In this document: positions 8,451 through 16,937 of the stretch, piece by piece | How positions within the stretch are numbered: position 1 is the first letter of the stretch | Layout of the letters: the number at the start of each line of letters is the position of its first letter | NCBI GenBank assembly: GCA_003523945.1 | Contig: DOFS01000149.1 | Coordinates: 1 to 39,221, forward strand | DNA length: 39,221 nucleotides | Reading direction: 5' to 3' | Source: Nitrospiraceae bacterium | GTDB taxonomy: Bacteria; Nitrospirota; Nitrospiria; Nitrospirales; UBA8639 | Made by a program: the position numbers and the translations under genes | The notes under the pieces: generated by a model | Seen by the model: only the letters and a program-made list of their open reading frames with translations | Databases searched by the model: none | Told to the model about the DNA's origin: nothing

Positions 8451-8814
8451 AGGCGCGGGAGGCAGTATAGTTTCCCCATCGTGCAGGGTAAAGCACCGGA
8501 AACCCCGTAATTGAGGGTTTCTGCTGGAGGCAAGAAAAAGGTAGGAGAGTCCTGTCCCTCAGAAACCGGAATCAAGGCGCTGACAGGAGCCTGGTGGTAG
8601 TTGGTCCAGGTGCAACGGTTGGATTGTGCTTATGTCCAAGCAGCGTGAGTGGGTCATGACTTGGGACCAGAACATGCCCTCCTCACGGAACGAGTCAAAT
8701 ATCTATGGGGATACACCTTCCCGCCACCCACATATACCGCCATACCCTTGGTCTTTATTCCGGAAGTTTTTCACGATTCATCACATGATTGTTGGTTGTC
8801 TCATAGACATCGTC
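8451..8814. other. Non-coding stretch, no intact gene
   Basis: This holds a short inverted repeat (GAAACCC at 8499-8505 and GGGTTTC at 8515-8521) without a T run. Open plus-strand pieces near 8650-8810 (for example YTFPPPTYTAIPLVFIP) look more like decayed coding DNA than a gene. I could not assign them to a family. Confidence 0.4.
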
Positions 8815-8975
8815 AGTGCCATCTCAAAAAACAGTTAAACCTGGGCCATTACATGAGCGCTTCCGGGTTTCATGGGGAGTCAACCAGCCGCTGCAGAGGA
8901 TAGTAAAAAACTAGGCCAGGAAGTGTAGAACCTGGTGCCCGATCATGTGCTCGTGGAGTTTACCAAAAAGATTTT
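8815..8975 (+). pseudogene. Decayed N-terminal fragment of the barrel gene at 11095
   Basis: A 19-base identity (GTTTCATGGGGAGTCAACC, 8868-8886) is shared with 11171-11189, and similarity extends to both sides. The remnant translates as FMGSQPAAAEDSKKLGQEV, a stop codon, and then NLVPDHVLVEF. The intact gene reads FMGSQPAHAEDIKKLAEEV, then QNPVSDLVRVGF. Upstream, CTCAAAAAACA and TGGGCCATT also line up with the signal-peptide region of the intact copy, but the frame is broken there. Nothing of the rest of the barrel is left. It lies about 2.3 kb from its intact relative, with the lytic transglycosylase gene in between on the other strand. Confidence 0.7.
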
Positions 8976-9119
8976 TCGGGACGGGGTTCAATAGCGATTC
9001 TGCGAATGACTGAAACCGGAAGGCGGGTGCCACCCCAAAATGGGGAATGTCTCGCCGTGGTCATCGATGGCCCCGCTCAGTTAAGAAGGGCCAATTCTGG
9101 TCCGTGTTTTTCACAGGGC

Positions 9120-10595
9120 TTAATTGTGCCCCATTTCTTTCATTTTCTCTTTTTCCAGAATCAGGCGATAGGCAATAAAATATTTGTAAATATTACTAAC
9201 GTATTGCACGGTTTCGCGACCGATACGCTTGGCTGCGACCAATTCCACATTCTTAAACCATTTATTCGGATTCAACCCCATCGACGGGGCCTCTGCCCTG
9301 AGCTTCGCGATCCTGGCAGGGCCGGCATTATATGAGGCTACCGCAAAGAACCATTGGTTCCATATGTCCATATCCTGATCTTTAAAATACCGGTCATGCA
9401 GAAAGTGTAAATACTTGACTCCCGCATGAATATTCGGCTCAAGCTGTTTGATATTGGGAATATTGACGGTTGGATCACGAGCGGTACTGGGCAGAAGCTG
9501 CATCACACCGATTGCCCCCGCAGAACTCCGCTTCCGTTGGTCCAACGTGGACTCCTGATAGCCAAGGGCCATGGCGAGCACCCAATCAAATCCATATTGC
9601 CCGGCAGTTTTTTTAAATACGTGCATGAGGTTTTGAAATTTCTTGCGTTCCTGCGTTGCCAAGGCATTGGTGACATACTTGGTGTTTTTCAAATACCGCG
9701 TGAATAACAAATTTCCGATTAGGGTACCTTTCTTATTGTGACGCACAAACCGGTTGATCACCTTTTTCAGCTTCGGACTATTTTTTCGAAAGGCCCACGC
9801 GATCTCCCCGTCTGTATTGACGGCGATATCCGGGTGTAAACGGATATTCTCAAAAATATTTGCCCAAAATTCCGCTTTGGGGCTATCCATCACCAGCATA
9901 GGCAATAGCCCCGCGTTCACCATTTCGAGAAGATCCTCGTCTTCAAGGTTCTCCTCCTCAGGGACGAGCTTGATCTCGGGGTTTCCGTCCCTTTTAAACT
10001 TTTCATTCAAGCGAATAAGGTGTTCATAAAAACTACTGGACCTCCGGACATGGATGGTCTTGCCGGCCAGATCATCGAGACGGGAAAGAGTGGGGCTACT
10101 GGGCCCCGTGACGATAATTTCTCGAACATGTGTGAGAACCGGCTCGGAAAAATCAATGAGTTTCGTTCGTTCGGGTGTAATCGTGAGGGCACCCGCGGCG
10201 ATATCACCTATCCCATTGAGCAACCCTGGAATGAGTTCATCCCGATTGACAGGAATGAATACGAATTGAACCTGCACGGTCTTCCGCTTTAAATCGTCGT
10301 TAACCTGCTTGGCAAATATTTTCATAAGATCATAGGTGAGCCCACGCTGTCGCCCACCATCCAGGAAATAAAAGGTTTTGCTAAAGGGAATCAGCACCCG
10401 GACTTGGTTGCGTGTGACCATCCCATCCCAATCACCTGTCCACGTTTTCAGAGCCTGACGGAACTTCGCACTAAACCGATCATCCTCCAACTTTTGAGAC
10501 GCCCATGATTCAGAGCCAGAGAGTAGACACAGGACAGATGTCAACAGCACCATCCACGAGAGACACCAGCTCTTTTTTAGTTTTAAGACTCTCAT
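9120..10595 (-). CDS. mltF: MltF-like membrane-bound lytic murein transglycosylase
   Basis: The predicted product is about 491 residues. It pairs a solute-binding (SBP_bac_3-like) domain at about 60-290 with a C-terminal SLT (lysozyme-like) domain at about 325-480, the order found in MltF. The binding domain shows GLTYDLMKIFAKQVND and the typical GDIAAGALTITPERTKLIDFS. The SLT domain has MALGYQESTLDQ with Glu348 as the predicted catalytic acid, then SSAGAIGVMQLLPSTA and FAVASYNAGPARI. The enzyme cleaves the MurNAc-GlcNAc bond of peptidoglycan non-hydrolytically. I chose ATG 10595 because it opens a basic then hydrophobic signal ending SWA. The frame extends 68 codons further up without a convincing site. 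There is no lipobox, so it is probably soluble periplasmic or anchored by the uncleaved helix. Confidence 0.9.
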   Translation of the reverse strand: MRVLKLKKSWCLSWMVLLTSVLCLLSGSESWASQKLEDDRFSAKFRQALKTWTGDWDGMVTRNQVRVLIPFSKTFYFLDGGRQRGLTYDLMKIFAKQVNDDLKRKTVQVQFVFIPVNRDELIPGLLNGIGDIAAGALTITPERTKLIDFSEPVLTHVREIIVTGPSSPTLSRLDDLAGKTIHVRRSSSFYEHLIRLNEKFKRDGNPEIKLVPEEENLEDEDLLEMVNAGLLPMLVMDSPKAEFWANIFENIRLHPDIAVNTDGEIAWAFRKNSPKLKKVINRFVRHNKKGTLIGNLLFTRYLKNTKYVTNALATQERKKFQNLMHVFKKTAGQYGFDWVLAMALGYQESTLDQRKRSSAGAIGVMQLLPSTARDPTVNIPNIKQLEPNIHAGVKYLHFLHDRYFKDQDMDIWNQWFFAVASYNAGPARIAKLRAEAPSMGLNPNKWFKNVELVAAKRIGRETVQYVSNIYKYFIAYRLILEKEKMKEMGHN

Positions 10596-11094
10596 GGTCA
10601 TATACCAGGGCCCTGTCATATGGAATGTCCGAAGGACCATTATGACGATTTTCGATGCCGTGAAGCCAATATTGTATTGAGTCAATCTCAAGCGAATCAA
10701 CATGACAACGCTGTGACTAGTGATTACATCATAGACCGTATATTTCAGGCAGTGCCTGAGGTTTGCCAGCCGGTTGATTCTTAGAACGACTCCTCCCATT
10801 CGTGATTCCGGTCATAACAAAGGTTCATTCTTTTTTTCCCCATTTTTATCGAGAATACATCTTGGCATCTTGGGATAGATCCCCGCGAACAATTGGCAGG
10901 GATAAATCAATCCGTCACGCCTGACAGGTTCATTCGGACATCCATTCGGTCTTCCTTTTTTAAGCGTGAGGTGAGTCACTCAACCGGGAAACCACAGGCT
11001 CAACTGTTCTGGGAAAGTTCTTTAAAGATAATTTCTCATCAGTTCTGCTAAACTCCACCAAAATAAGTGCCTCTTCTCCTAATTTTATCCTCCG
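10596..11094. other. Divergent intergenic region
   Basis: About 500 bp separate the minus-strand transglycosylase and the plus-strand barrel gene, so promoters for both should lie here. Low-complexity T/A stretches occur near 10830-10860 and 11030-11090. I see no pair of promoter boxes or repeat good enough to call. Confidence 0.3.
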
Positions 11095-11982
11095 ATGTTT
11101 TTTCCACAAAGAATGTTGGTGGCCGCTCAAAAAACATTCAAAAGATGGGTCATTGGGGGAATCCTCCTGAGTTTCATGGGGAGTCAACCCGCCCATGCAG
11201 AGGATATTAAAAAGCTTGCCGAAGAGGTGCAGAATCCGGTGTCTGATCTTGTGCGAGTGGGATTTGCGAATGGGACCCTATTCGGGGCCGGGGCCAATAA
11301 CCATCTCTTAAATACCTTTAACCTTCAGGCTTCCACCACAAGAAAATTTAGGGATTGGGCCCTTCTCAACCGGCTTAATATTCCCATCCCCTACCTGCCG
11401 GCCACGGCCTTTGAAAACAAAACGGGAAGTCTTGCCGGGTTAGGAGATATTGAGTATACAGGGTTTTTTGCCCGCGATGAATCCAAGCGACGGTTCAAGC
11501 TCATTGGGGGAATTGGCCCAACTTTTCTATTGAATACCGCCACGGATGATCGCCTGGGTTCGGGGAAATGGAGCGTGGGTCCCACGCTTGCGGTAGTCAG
11601 CATTCCGGATCCCTGGGTGGTAGGTGCGGTGATCCGAAATCTCTGGTCGTTTGCCGGCGATAATCAACGCCTCAAGGTTAACCTGTTTTTAATTGAGCCC
11701 TTTGTCAATTTCAATTTTTCCAATGGCTGGTATCTGACCTCAACGCCGCCAATTACGGCAAACTGGGAGGCGGAAGACAAGCGGAATCGCTGGACAGTCC
11801 CAATTGGAGGCGGATTCGGAAAGGTGATGTTCCGTGGAGAAAAACGTCCGGTCAACCTCAAGCTCCAGGGTTTTTATTTCCTGGAAAAACCTGACCGGGC
11901 GCCGGACTGGACCTTACAGGTGCAGTTTCAAATCCTGTTTCCGGATTCGTATCAGGAGAACTGGGCTCTGAAGATAGAGTAA
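11095..11982 (+). CDS. Outer-membrane beta-barrel of the MetA-pathway/'neuromedin U' family
   Basis: This is a 295-residue protein. A signal peptide ends in AHA at about residue 35, followed by EDIKKLAEEVQNPVSDLVRV, the usual opening of this family. Diagnostic blocks come in order: LGDIEYTGFFA, then GIGPTFLLNTATDDRLGSGK, PWVVGAVIRNLWSFAGDNQR, FNFSNGWYLTSTPPITANWE, RWTVPIGGGFGKV and the terminal strands PDWTLQVQFQILFP. Databases often label these proteins 'neuromedin U', a spurious name; they relate to the Phenol_MetA_deg outer-membrane family and are presumed channels. The start at 11095 has no good Shine-Dalgarno; ATG 11113 is an alternative. Two decayed relatives (8815-8975 and 13417-14093) flank it, and a ligand-gated channel gene follows 75 bp downstream. 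Confidence 0.88.
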   Translation: MFFPQRMLVAAQKTFKRWVIGGILLSFMGSQPAHAEDIKKLAEEVQNPVSDLVRVGFANGTLFGAGANNHLLNTFNLQASTTRKFRDWALLNRLNIPIPYLPATAFENKTGSLAGLGDIEYTGFFARDESKRRFKLIGGIGPTFLLNTATDDRLGSGKWSVGPTLAVVSIPDPWVVGAVIRNLWSFAGDNQRLKVNLFLIEPFVNFNFSNGWYLTSTPPITANWEAEDKRNRWTVPIGGGFGKVMFRGEKRPVNLKLQGFYFLEKPDRAPDWTLQVQFQILFPDSYQENWALKIE

Positions 11983-12057
11983 ATCCTCATTACTAGTTAA
12001 ACGGGATCTATTCAATTCCATATGAGGAGAATTAAAAGGCTCACCGGGGATTCGTCA

Positions 12058-13146
12058 ATGGTAGAAAGTTTTTTGCCAATAACTTCTTGGAAACGTTTTG
12101 GGTGGCCGTGGCTCCTGATCATATGGCTGGCTTTTCTGACTCCAGGAATTTGGGCGACGAATGCATCCGCACTCCAACCGTGCAACTTGGATGAAAAATT
12201 CCCGACAACCCGCCCTCTTCCAACAGACGGCGGGCCAACCAACATTCACGTGAAATTTTTCCTGTTTGACCTTCTGGATATCGTCACGGTGAAACAGGAG
12301 TTTACCCTGGACCTCTTTCTGAATGTGAATTGGAAGGATGATCGAGTGGGTGCCCTGCTCCGCAAGGCAGGCGTGAAACGTTGCGAGGTACCCTTTCATG
12401 CTATCTGGCAACCGGACCTGTTGACCCTGAATGGCCGTTCCATCGAATTTTCCCTGCCGCAGGTGTGGATCCTCTCCGATACCGGAATAGTAGAAGGCAA
12501 TAACCGGATTATCGGAACCTACACCGCACATTTTGACCTGAGTAATTTCCCGCTTGACACACAGTCCCTGGCCGTTACGTACATTTCAACTAAATTTTCC
12601 CCCGATGAATTGAAGGTGAGTTTTGAGGCCTCGGATCATTCAGCCGAGTTTACGGAATCGGCATGGATCGTTTCGAATATTCAAGCCTCTTCTTCCCGGT
12701 TTGATTTCGGGACCGTTCAAGACCAGAAAAACTATCAATTCCGATTCGACTATGTGATTCAGGTTAAACGGCAAACGGAGTTTTATGTCTGGAAAGTCTT
12801 TTTGCCTTTGTGCATGATCGTGGCGGTGACATGGTCAGTGTTTTGGATCGACCCTAAACAGCTGGGGATTCAGACGTCAATCGGGACGTTGATGATGCTC
12901 AATTTGATTGCCTTTCTCTTCAGTCTCCAGGAAATCCTTCCAAAAATAAGCTATCTCACTCGCATGGACGTATTCGTCTATACCTCCCTCACCTTCGTGT
13001 TTCTCGCATTCATCGAAGCCTTGATCACCGGAGGATTGGCGGCCAGGGGAAAAGACACCATGGCCCAACGGCTTGACCTGATTTGCCGGTTCGTCTTTCC
13101 ACTCGGGTTTGTAGGTATCACCCTGTGGTTTTGGCAGGTCATCTAA
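12058..13146 (+). CDS. Prokaryotic pentameric ligand-gated ion channel (Cys-loop receptor superfamily)
   Basis: The 362-residue product starts at ATG 12058, seven to eight bases after GGGGA; an in-frame ATG lies at 12022. The signal peptide is followed by a ligand-binding domain of about 200 residues containing FLNVNWKDDRV, HAIWQPDLLTLNG, and the Cys-loop equivalent FDLSNFPLDTQSL. As in other bacterial members, the loop lacks the two cysteines. Four transmembrane helices follow from about residue 245: EFYVWKVFLPLCMIVAVTWS (M1), the pore helix around TSIGTLMMLNLIAFLFSLQE (M2), then LPKISYLTRMD (the M2-M3 loop of GLIC/ELIC type), M3 and, after a short loop, M4 at the very end. Such proteins form homopentameric ion channels in the inner membrane. 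Ligand and ion selectivity cannot be read from sequence here. Confidence 0.93.
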   Translation: MVESFLPITSWKRFGWPWLLIIWLAFLTPGIWATNASALQPCNLDEKFPTTRPLPTDGGPTNIHVKFFLFDLLDIVTVKQEFTLDLFLNVNWKDDRVGALLRKAGVKRCEVPFHAIWQPDLLTLNGRSIEFSLPQVWILSDTGIVEGNNRIIGTYTAHFDLSNFPLDTQSLAVTYISTKFSPDELKVSFEASDHSAEFTESAWIVSNIQASSSRFDFGTVQDQKNYQFRFDYVIQVKRQTEFYVWKVFLPLCMIVAVTWSVFWIDPKQLGIQTSIGTLMMLNLIAFLFSLQEILPKISYLTRMDVFVYTSLTFVFLAFIEALITGGLAARGKDTMAQRLDLICRFVFPLGFVGITLWFWQVI

Positions 13147-13416
13147 GGGAACATGTGTTTCAACATGATGAATTGAAGTGCTGAACTTCCCACTGAAGCA
13201 CGCACCAGGCCTCTGACCAAACAGATCTTATCCCTATATTGTAAAATTTTTTTTGAATGGGCCTGACCTCACGTCATATTTCCGGATAGCTTCGTGGACC
13301 CTGGGGTAAGAATATGATCCTCCAGCAACACCTAGACAGTAGTGTTTTTCACACCCGGCGGTTACACTGCGGAAGATGAATACAACGACCGGCTGAATTC
13401 AAAAGTCATTTAGAAA
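13147..13416. other. Intergenic region without a called gene
   Basis: A T8 run at 13247-13254 follows TTGTAAAA but no convincing stem precedes it. I see nothing else that is well supported. Confidence 0.3.
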
Positions 13417-14093
13417 ATGGGGGAAAAAAGGATGCTGGGCGCAATAGGAGAGGTTGCCGGTTGGCGGTCAGTGCTATTAGTTGGAGGGGTGTTGATAGTC
13501 CTGTTAGGTATCCCCACTCCATCACAGGCCGGTGAGGAATCCGAGTTAGCCAAGCAAACGCAGAATCCGGTGGGGGATCTCATCAGCATTCCTTTTCAAA
13601 ACAACATGAATGTCGGGTTGGAGTCCAACCACCGGACACAAAGCGTGCTGAATATCCAACCTGTCATCCCATTGAATCTTACGCCGGACTGTAATCTGAT
13701 TACCCGTACGATTCTGCCGATTATTAAACAACCGGATCTTCCGACAGCCAGTGACGATACCTGGGGGAACAGGAGACCTCAATATATCTCTGTTCCTTTC
13801 CCCGACCAAAAGGAGCGGGTTGACTTGGGGCGTCGGACCGGTTTTGCAATTCCCCACCGGCACGGATGAAGTCTTGAGCTCGCGCAAATGGGCCGCCGGT
13901 CCAACCGGCGTGGGGCTTTTCATACACGGTCCGTGGGTCGTAGGATTACTGGCCAACAACCTCTGGTCCTATGCGGGAATAGCGATCGCAAGGATGTAAG
14001 TCATTTAATGTGGTGCGCCCGGATGGGACGGCGGATTGGACCCTCTGGATTCAATTGGCTCTCTTGCTCCCAAAATCCATCTTCTCCAATTGA
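13417..14093 (+). pseudogene. Frameshifted and internally deleted paralogue of the 11095 barrel gene
   Basis: The first frame (ATG 13417 or, after GGGGGAAAAAAGG, ATG 13432) gives a signal peptide ending SQA, then ELAKQTQNPVGDLISIPFQN and later LPTASDDTW. An extra G in the G5 run at 13764-13768 breaks it. The +1 frame continues perfectly with GTGDLNISLFLSPTKRSG, then GVGPVLQFPTGTDEVLSSRK and HGPWVVGLLANNLWSYAG, stopping at 13997-13999. A second shift leads to SDRKDV, and a third frame gives NVVRPDGTADWTLWIQLALL and LPKSIFSN before TGA 14091-14093. The segment equivalent to about 85 residues (GWYLTS...PIGGGFGK in the intact copy) is missing. One frameshift alone could be an assembly error; the deletion makes a real pseudogene far more likely. 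Confidence 0.82.
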
Positions 14094-14158
14094 ACACAAT
14101 GTCTTTTAAGAGAATACCTTGAGTGAAAAGCGTCAACCATCAAGTGAGGGGTAAGGAG

Positions 14159-14434
14159 ATGAACGTACGGTTATTATTTGGGTTATTGGGCTTGGTGGTG
14201 TCGAGCTGTGGTCCCACGCAGCAGTGGGTCAAACCCGGGGCAACCGAGGCAGACTTACGTTCAACGATTACTCTCTGCGATCGGGAGAACCGTCATTTTA
14301 ATCGGTCAGGCATCGCGCATTTTGGCCCGGAGGATGAAACCATCCAACCAAGAAACTATCGCAGAGGTGGAGGGGACATGATGAGAGAGCAATGCCTGGA
14401 AGGTCATGGTTGGAGGCGTGAATATGTTGAGTGA
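14159..14434 (+). CDS. Small putative lipoprotein
   Basis: The 91-residue product starts at ATG 14159 with GAGGGG seven bases before it; a GTG at 14123 extends the frame but adds only a polar tail. MNVRLLFGLLGLVVSSC has a usable lipobox (V-S-S-C, Cys17). The mature part contains WVKPGATEADLRSTITLCDR and a second cysteine in EQCLEGHGWRR. The pattern 'W.kpG.t..e...d...C...' followed by a late Cys is common in small lipoproteins of unknown function in many Gram-negatives, where two cysteines probably form a disulfide. No partner is evident; it follows the broken barrel gene. Confidence 0.7.
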   Translation: MNVRLLFGLLGLVVSSCGPTQQWVKPGATEADLRSTITLCDRENRHFNRSGIAHFGPEDETIQPRNYRRGGGDMMREQCLEGHGWRREYVE

Positions 14435-14893
14435 TCCACAGGGGGAAATGATATTTTCTGGCGAATGACCACCTGAATACCCCCCACCGCTACCTACCAT
14501 TTTCCCAATCCAAGCAAGTCTCTAAATCGGGAATCTTGAATTCCCGAACAGATTCTTATTGTGGTTTTTCATAAATAAAATTGATATCGTTATCCGTTTT
14601 TTCCTCGGTTCACCCTGGTGCAATTTTCCCGGGTAGACGATTATCCTACACGGTTTTTTATCACAAGGAGGGTATTGCCGGCGGACTGATGAAACAAAAC
14701 CGGCAACATCCGGAAGCCACCACAAAGACCGAACAAACCCAGGCCATCGCCCAACAGACGGCAAACGTTTAATCGAGGCTACGGGGTCTGCCTGGAGGGG
14801 CGTGGCTATAAGGTAGGATAAACCTTTTCTGGCATTCTTTTTTTGACAAAAATCTGCGATCCAGGCCGACTTTTCACCTTCACGCTCGCCCCC
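14435..14893. other. Long intergenic region with a possible coding relic
   Basis: A plus-strand stretch at about 14660-14772 reads YHKEGIAGGLMKQNRQHPEA and TTKTEQTQAIAQQTANV before a stop. AAGGAGGG at about 14665-14672 would be a ribosome-binding site, but no start codon follows at proper distance. It could be the tail of a lost gene. I see no other feature. Confidence 0.25.
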
Positions 14894-15391
14894 ATGGAAA
14901 TACTCACAACACTGAAGCATGAAGCCAGGGAGGTGGGGTTGGTAACCCTGTATTTCATGCTCTGCTTCGGGTTTATCCTGACCCTTAAAAAGCTGTTATT
15001 GGCCACTTACAATATTGAGTTCTATGCCTTCTCATCCGCAATGGTTGGCGCACTCATTGTCGGAAAGGTCGTCGTGGTGTTGGATAAAACGAGAGCCGGC
15101 ACGAGGCTTGACCGAAACCATTCGCTTGGTGCGGCCGCTCTGTACAAGACAATGATTTATAGTTTGTGCACAGCCTTGGTGCTTGTGGCGGAAAAGATGT
15201 TCCATGCCTATCGTGAGAGTGGCACGCTGAGTGAGGCGTTGATGGTGGTATGGATGCATCAGGATCCCCATATCATCCTGGCCAAGATTCTCTGTATCGG
15301 TTTGGCCTTTATGGGATACCACCTGTATGCAGGAGTTGATCGCCGGTTGGGAGAAGGCAGACTACGAAACATGGTCTTTAAACGACCCTGA
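14894..15391 (+). CDS. Four-helix inner-membrane protein of unknown function
   Basis: About 165 residues from ATG 14894; a TTG at 14843 would add 17 residues. Neither has a good ribosome-binding site. I favour the ATG because the added part is polar. Hydrophobic segments at about residues 16-38, 45-62, 83-105 and 125-145 alternate with short charged loops (LKHEAREVG; DKTRAGTRLDRNH; VDRRLGEGRLRN). Both termini carry basic residues and are predicted to be cytoplasmic. The charged loop after helix 2 and the histidine-containing loop MHQDPHIILAK are the most distinctive parts. I do not recognise a named family. Confidence 0.65.
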   Translation: MEILTTLKHEAREVGLVTLYFMLCFGFILTLKKLLLATYNIEFYAFSSAMVGALIVGKVVVVLDKTRAGTRLDRNHSLGAAALYKTMIYSLCTALVLVAEKMFHAYRESGTLSEALMVVWMHQDPHIILAKILCIGLAFMGYHLYAGVDRRLGEGRLRNMVFKRP

Positions 15392-15500
15392 TCGCTTCAT
15401 CAAAAATCAGGATTCAACCGGCTATCGCATCCCTTTGAATAAGTGGAACGAGAGCATAGAAAAAACAGTTTTTTTCCTGACTGGGCAAAACCCTGTATGA

Positions 15501-16565
15501 CTAATAAAGGGAGCAGGATTCGCTTTGCGAGGGCTTCTGGATTGTTGCAGAAGAGAAGATGGGAGCATTCGCATTAACTTCCGCTGAGACAAAATCCCTG
15601 GGAGCCATTCCGGTCCATCGACGGAAGGCTCGATTGAAGTGGGACGAATCCGAATATCCGAGCAGCAAGGCGACGTCTGTGATCGTCTGACTCCCCTGCC
15701 GAACAAATTTCAACGCACATTCCCGGCGAAGCTGGTCGAGGAGATCTTCAAAGGAGATTCCCCATCGGTTCAACCTCCGTTGAAGCGTGCGTTTATGCAG
15801 ACCGTGCTCCCTGGCGACCATTTCGAGCGTTGGACTCTGACGGGGCATCAAGTAGGCGATCGTGCTTTGAACAGACCGCACCAGGTGCTCTTCAGGGTAT
15901 GGGGTTAAACGGCCCTCCTGAGTGAAAAGATCTTCCGAAATTTTCAGTTGCAGGGGCAAATCCAAGGAAGATCGATCGAAGGTGAATCCGTTGTATTCAG
16001 CGTTGAAACACAGATCGGATCCAAACACCCGTTCAAACTCACCCGTATCCCGAGGTTTTGAACGGGTAAAGGAAACCTGAACCGGAAAATCCTGCCTGGT
16101 TAACCTCAGAATTTTCAAAAGAAAAGCCAGGACACCCTCAATGTAAGTTTCGGGATTTTCCCCCGTGCGGCCGATAAACTCATAACTCAACCGGGCCACC
16201 ATTTCTTGTTCATGAAAACCAAGCCGGACACCGGTCTGCACAAGGGAGATACGCTTCCCCGCAATGGATAAAGCCTGACGAAGAGTGTGAGCATTCAGGA
16301 TAGCTTGCCCATAAAGTCCAAGCTTCTCGATAGGGTCCCGTTCCGCGATGTGGAGAACAATATATGGCTCCCCCGTCATGCGCACGAGGGAATTAATGAG
16401 CTTCAAGAAGAGGGGCCGTGGAACCCATGCGTCGACGTCAAGAAGGGCATGCGCCGGCAATCCGACCTGTTTAAGCAAATGACCCGGACGCACTCCTTGC
16501 TCCACAAGCGAAGAACCGACATTCACAAGCTCGCAGGCTCGATGAGCAAAGGGGAGTACCGTCAT
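15501..16565 (-). CDS. AraC-family transcriptional regulator (OruR-like, Arabinose_bd type)
   Basis: The 354-residue protein (ATG 16565; a TTG 39 bases upstream is in frame) has an N-terminal ligand-sensing domain at about 15-200 of the type found in OruR-like activators: VEQGVRPGHLLKQVGLPAHA, and later FEFERVFGSDLCFNAEYNG-like spacing. The C-terminal AraC DNA-binding domain covers about 235-320. Its first helix-turn-helix lies in LEMVAREHGLHKRTLQRRLN and the second in ITDVALLLGYSDSSHFNRAF, followed by RRWTGMAPRDF. This is the classic two-helix AraC signature. It is transcribed away from the DUF4410 lipoprotein gene, with a 372-bp shared upstream region, so it may regulate itself or that gene. 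The effector is unknown. Confidence 0.9.
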   Translation of the reverse strand: MTVLPFAHRACELVNVGSSLVEQGVRPGHLLKQVGLPAHALLDVDAWVPRPLFLKLINSLVRMTGEPYIVLHIAERDPIEKLGLYGQAILNAHTLRQALSIAGKRISLVQTGVRLGFHEQEMVARLSYEFIGRTGENPETYIEGVLAFLLKILRLTRQDFPVQVSFTRSKPRDTGEFERVFGSDLCFNAEYNGFTFDRSSLDLPLQLKISEDLFTQEGRLTPYPEEHLVRSVQSTIAYLMPRQSPTLEMVAREHGLHKRTLQRRLNRWGISFEDLLDQLRRECALKFVRQGSQTITDVALLLGYSDSSHFNRAFRRWTGMAPRDFVSAEVNANAPIFSSATIQKPSQSESCSLY

Positions 16566-16937
16566 TGGGGGCAGAATCCTAAAAGGTCTGTCATCAAATG
16601 GCAAGCGCTTGCTGGGTATTCTCCCTTATAAATAAATCTTTATTTCAGCCCCTCTTTGGGAATGAGGAAAGATTACCCTCATCATGCAATTTTCTAAACT
16701 CCAAGATGGTGTCAATAAAAAAATGGAAATCCATATGTGTGGTATATAACCTCGATTTTTTGTGCGTTTTCACCTACAATGCCTGGTTTCTGATAACGAT
16801 GAAATGGCCCAGGTGCTTTGGGACAGTGAATACTATCTCTAAAAAATCATCCTTCCTGATTGAGTACTTCACAAAAAATCCGCCTGAAATAGAAAATTGA
16901 AGATTCCCATCATTCACCCAATCACTGGAGGTCTGCC
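16566..16937. other. Divergent promoter region between araC-type gene and the lipoprotein gene
   Basis: This 372-bp gap is visibly richer in A and T than its flanks and probably carries promoters for both directions. A 100-codon plus-strand reading frame inside it has no family-like composition and no clear ribosome-binding site. I treat it as noise. Confidence 0.4.

Noticed and set aside
8499..8521. Hairpin GAAACCC/GGGTTTC as terminator
   Set aside because: There is no T run on either side, and it lies upstream, not downstream, of the nearest gene.
14843..14848. TTGACA as a -35 box before the four-helix membrane protein
   Set aside because: No matching -10 box lies at 16-18 bases, and the position is inside the longest form of the gene.
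16598..16900. 100-codon plus-strand frame upstream of the DUF4410 gene
   Set aside because: It overlaps the 5' end of the AraC gene and lies in AT-rich promoter-like DNA, with no ribosome-binding site and no recognisable motif.
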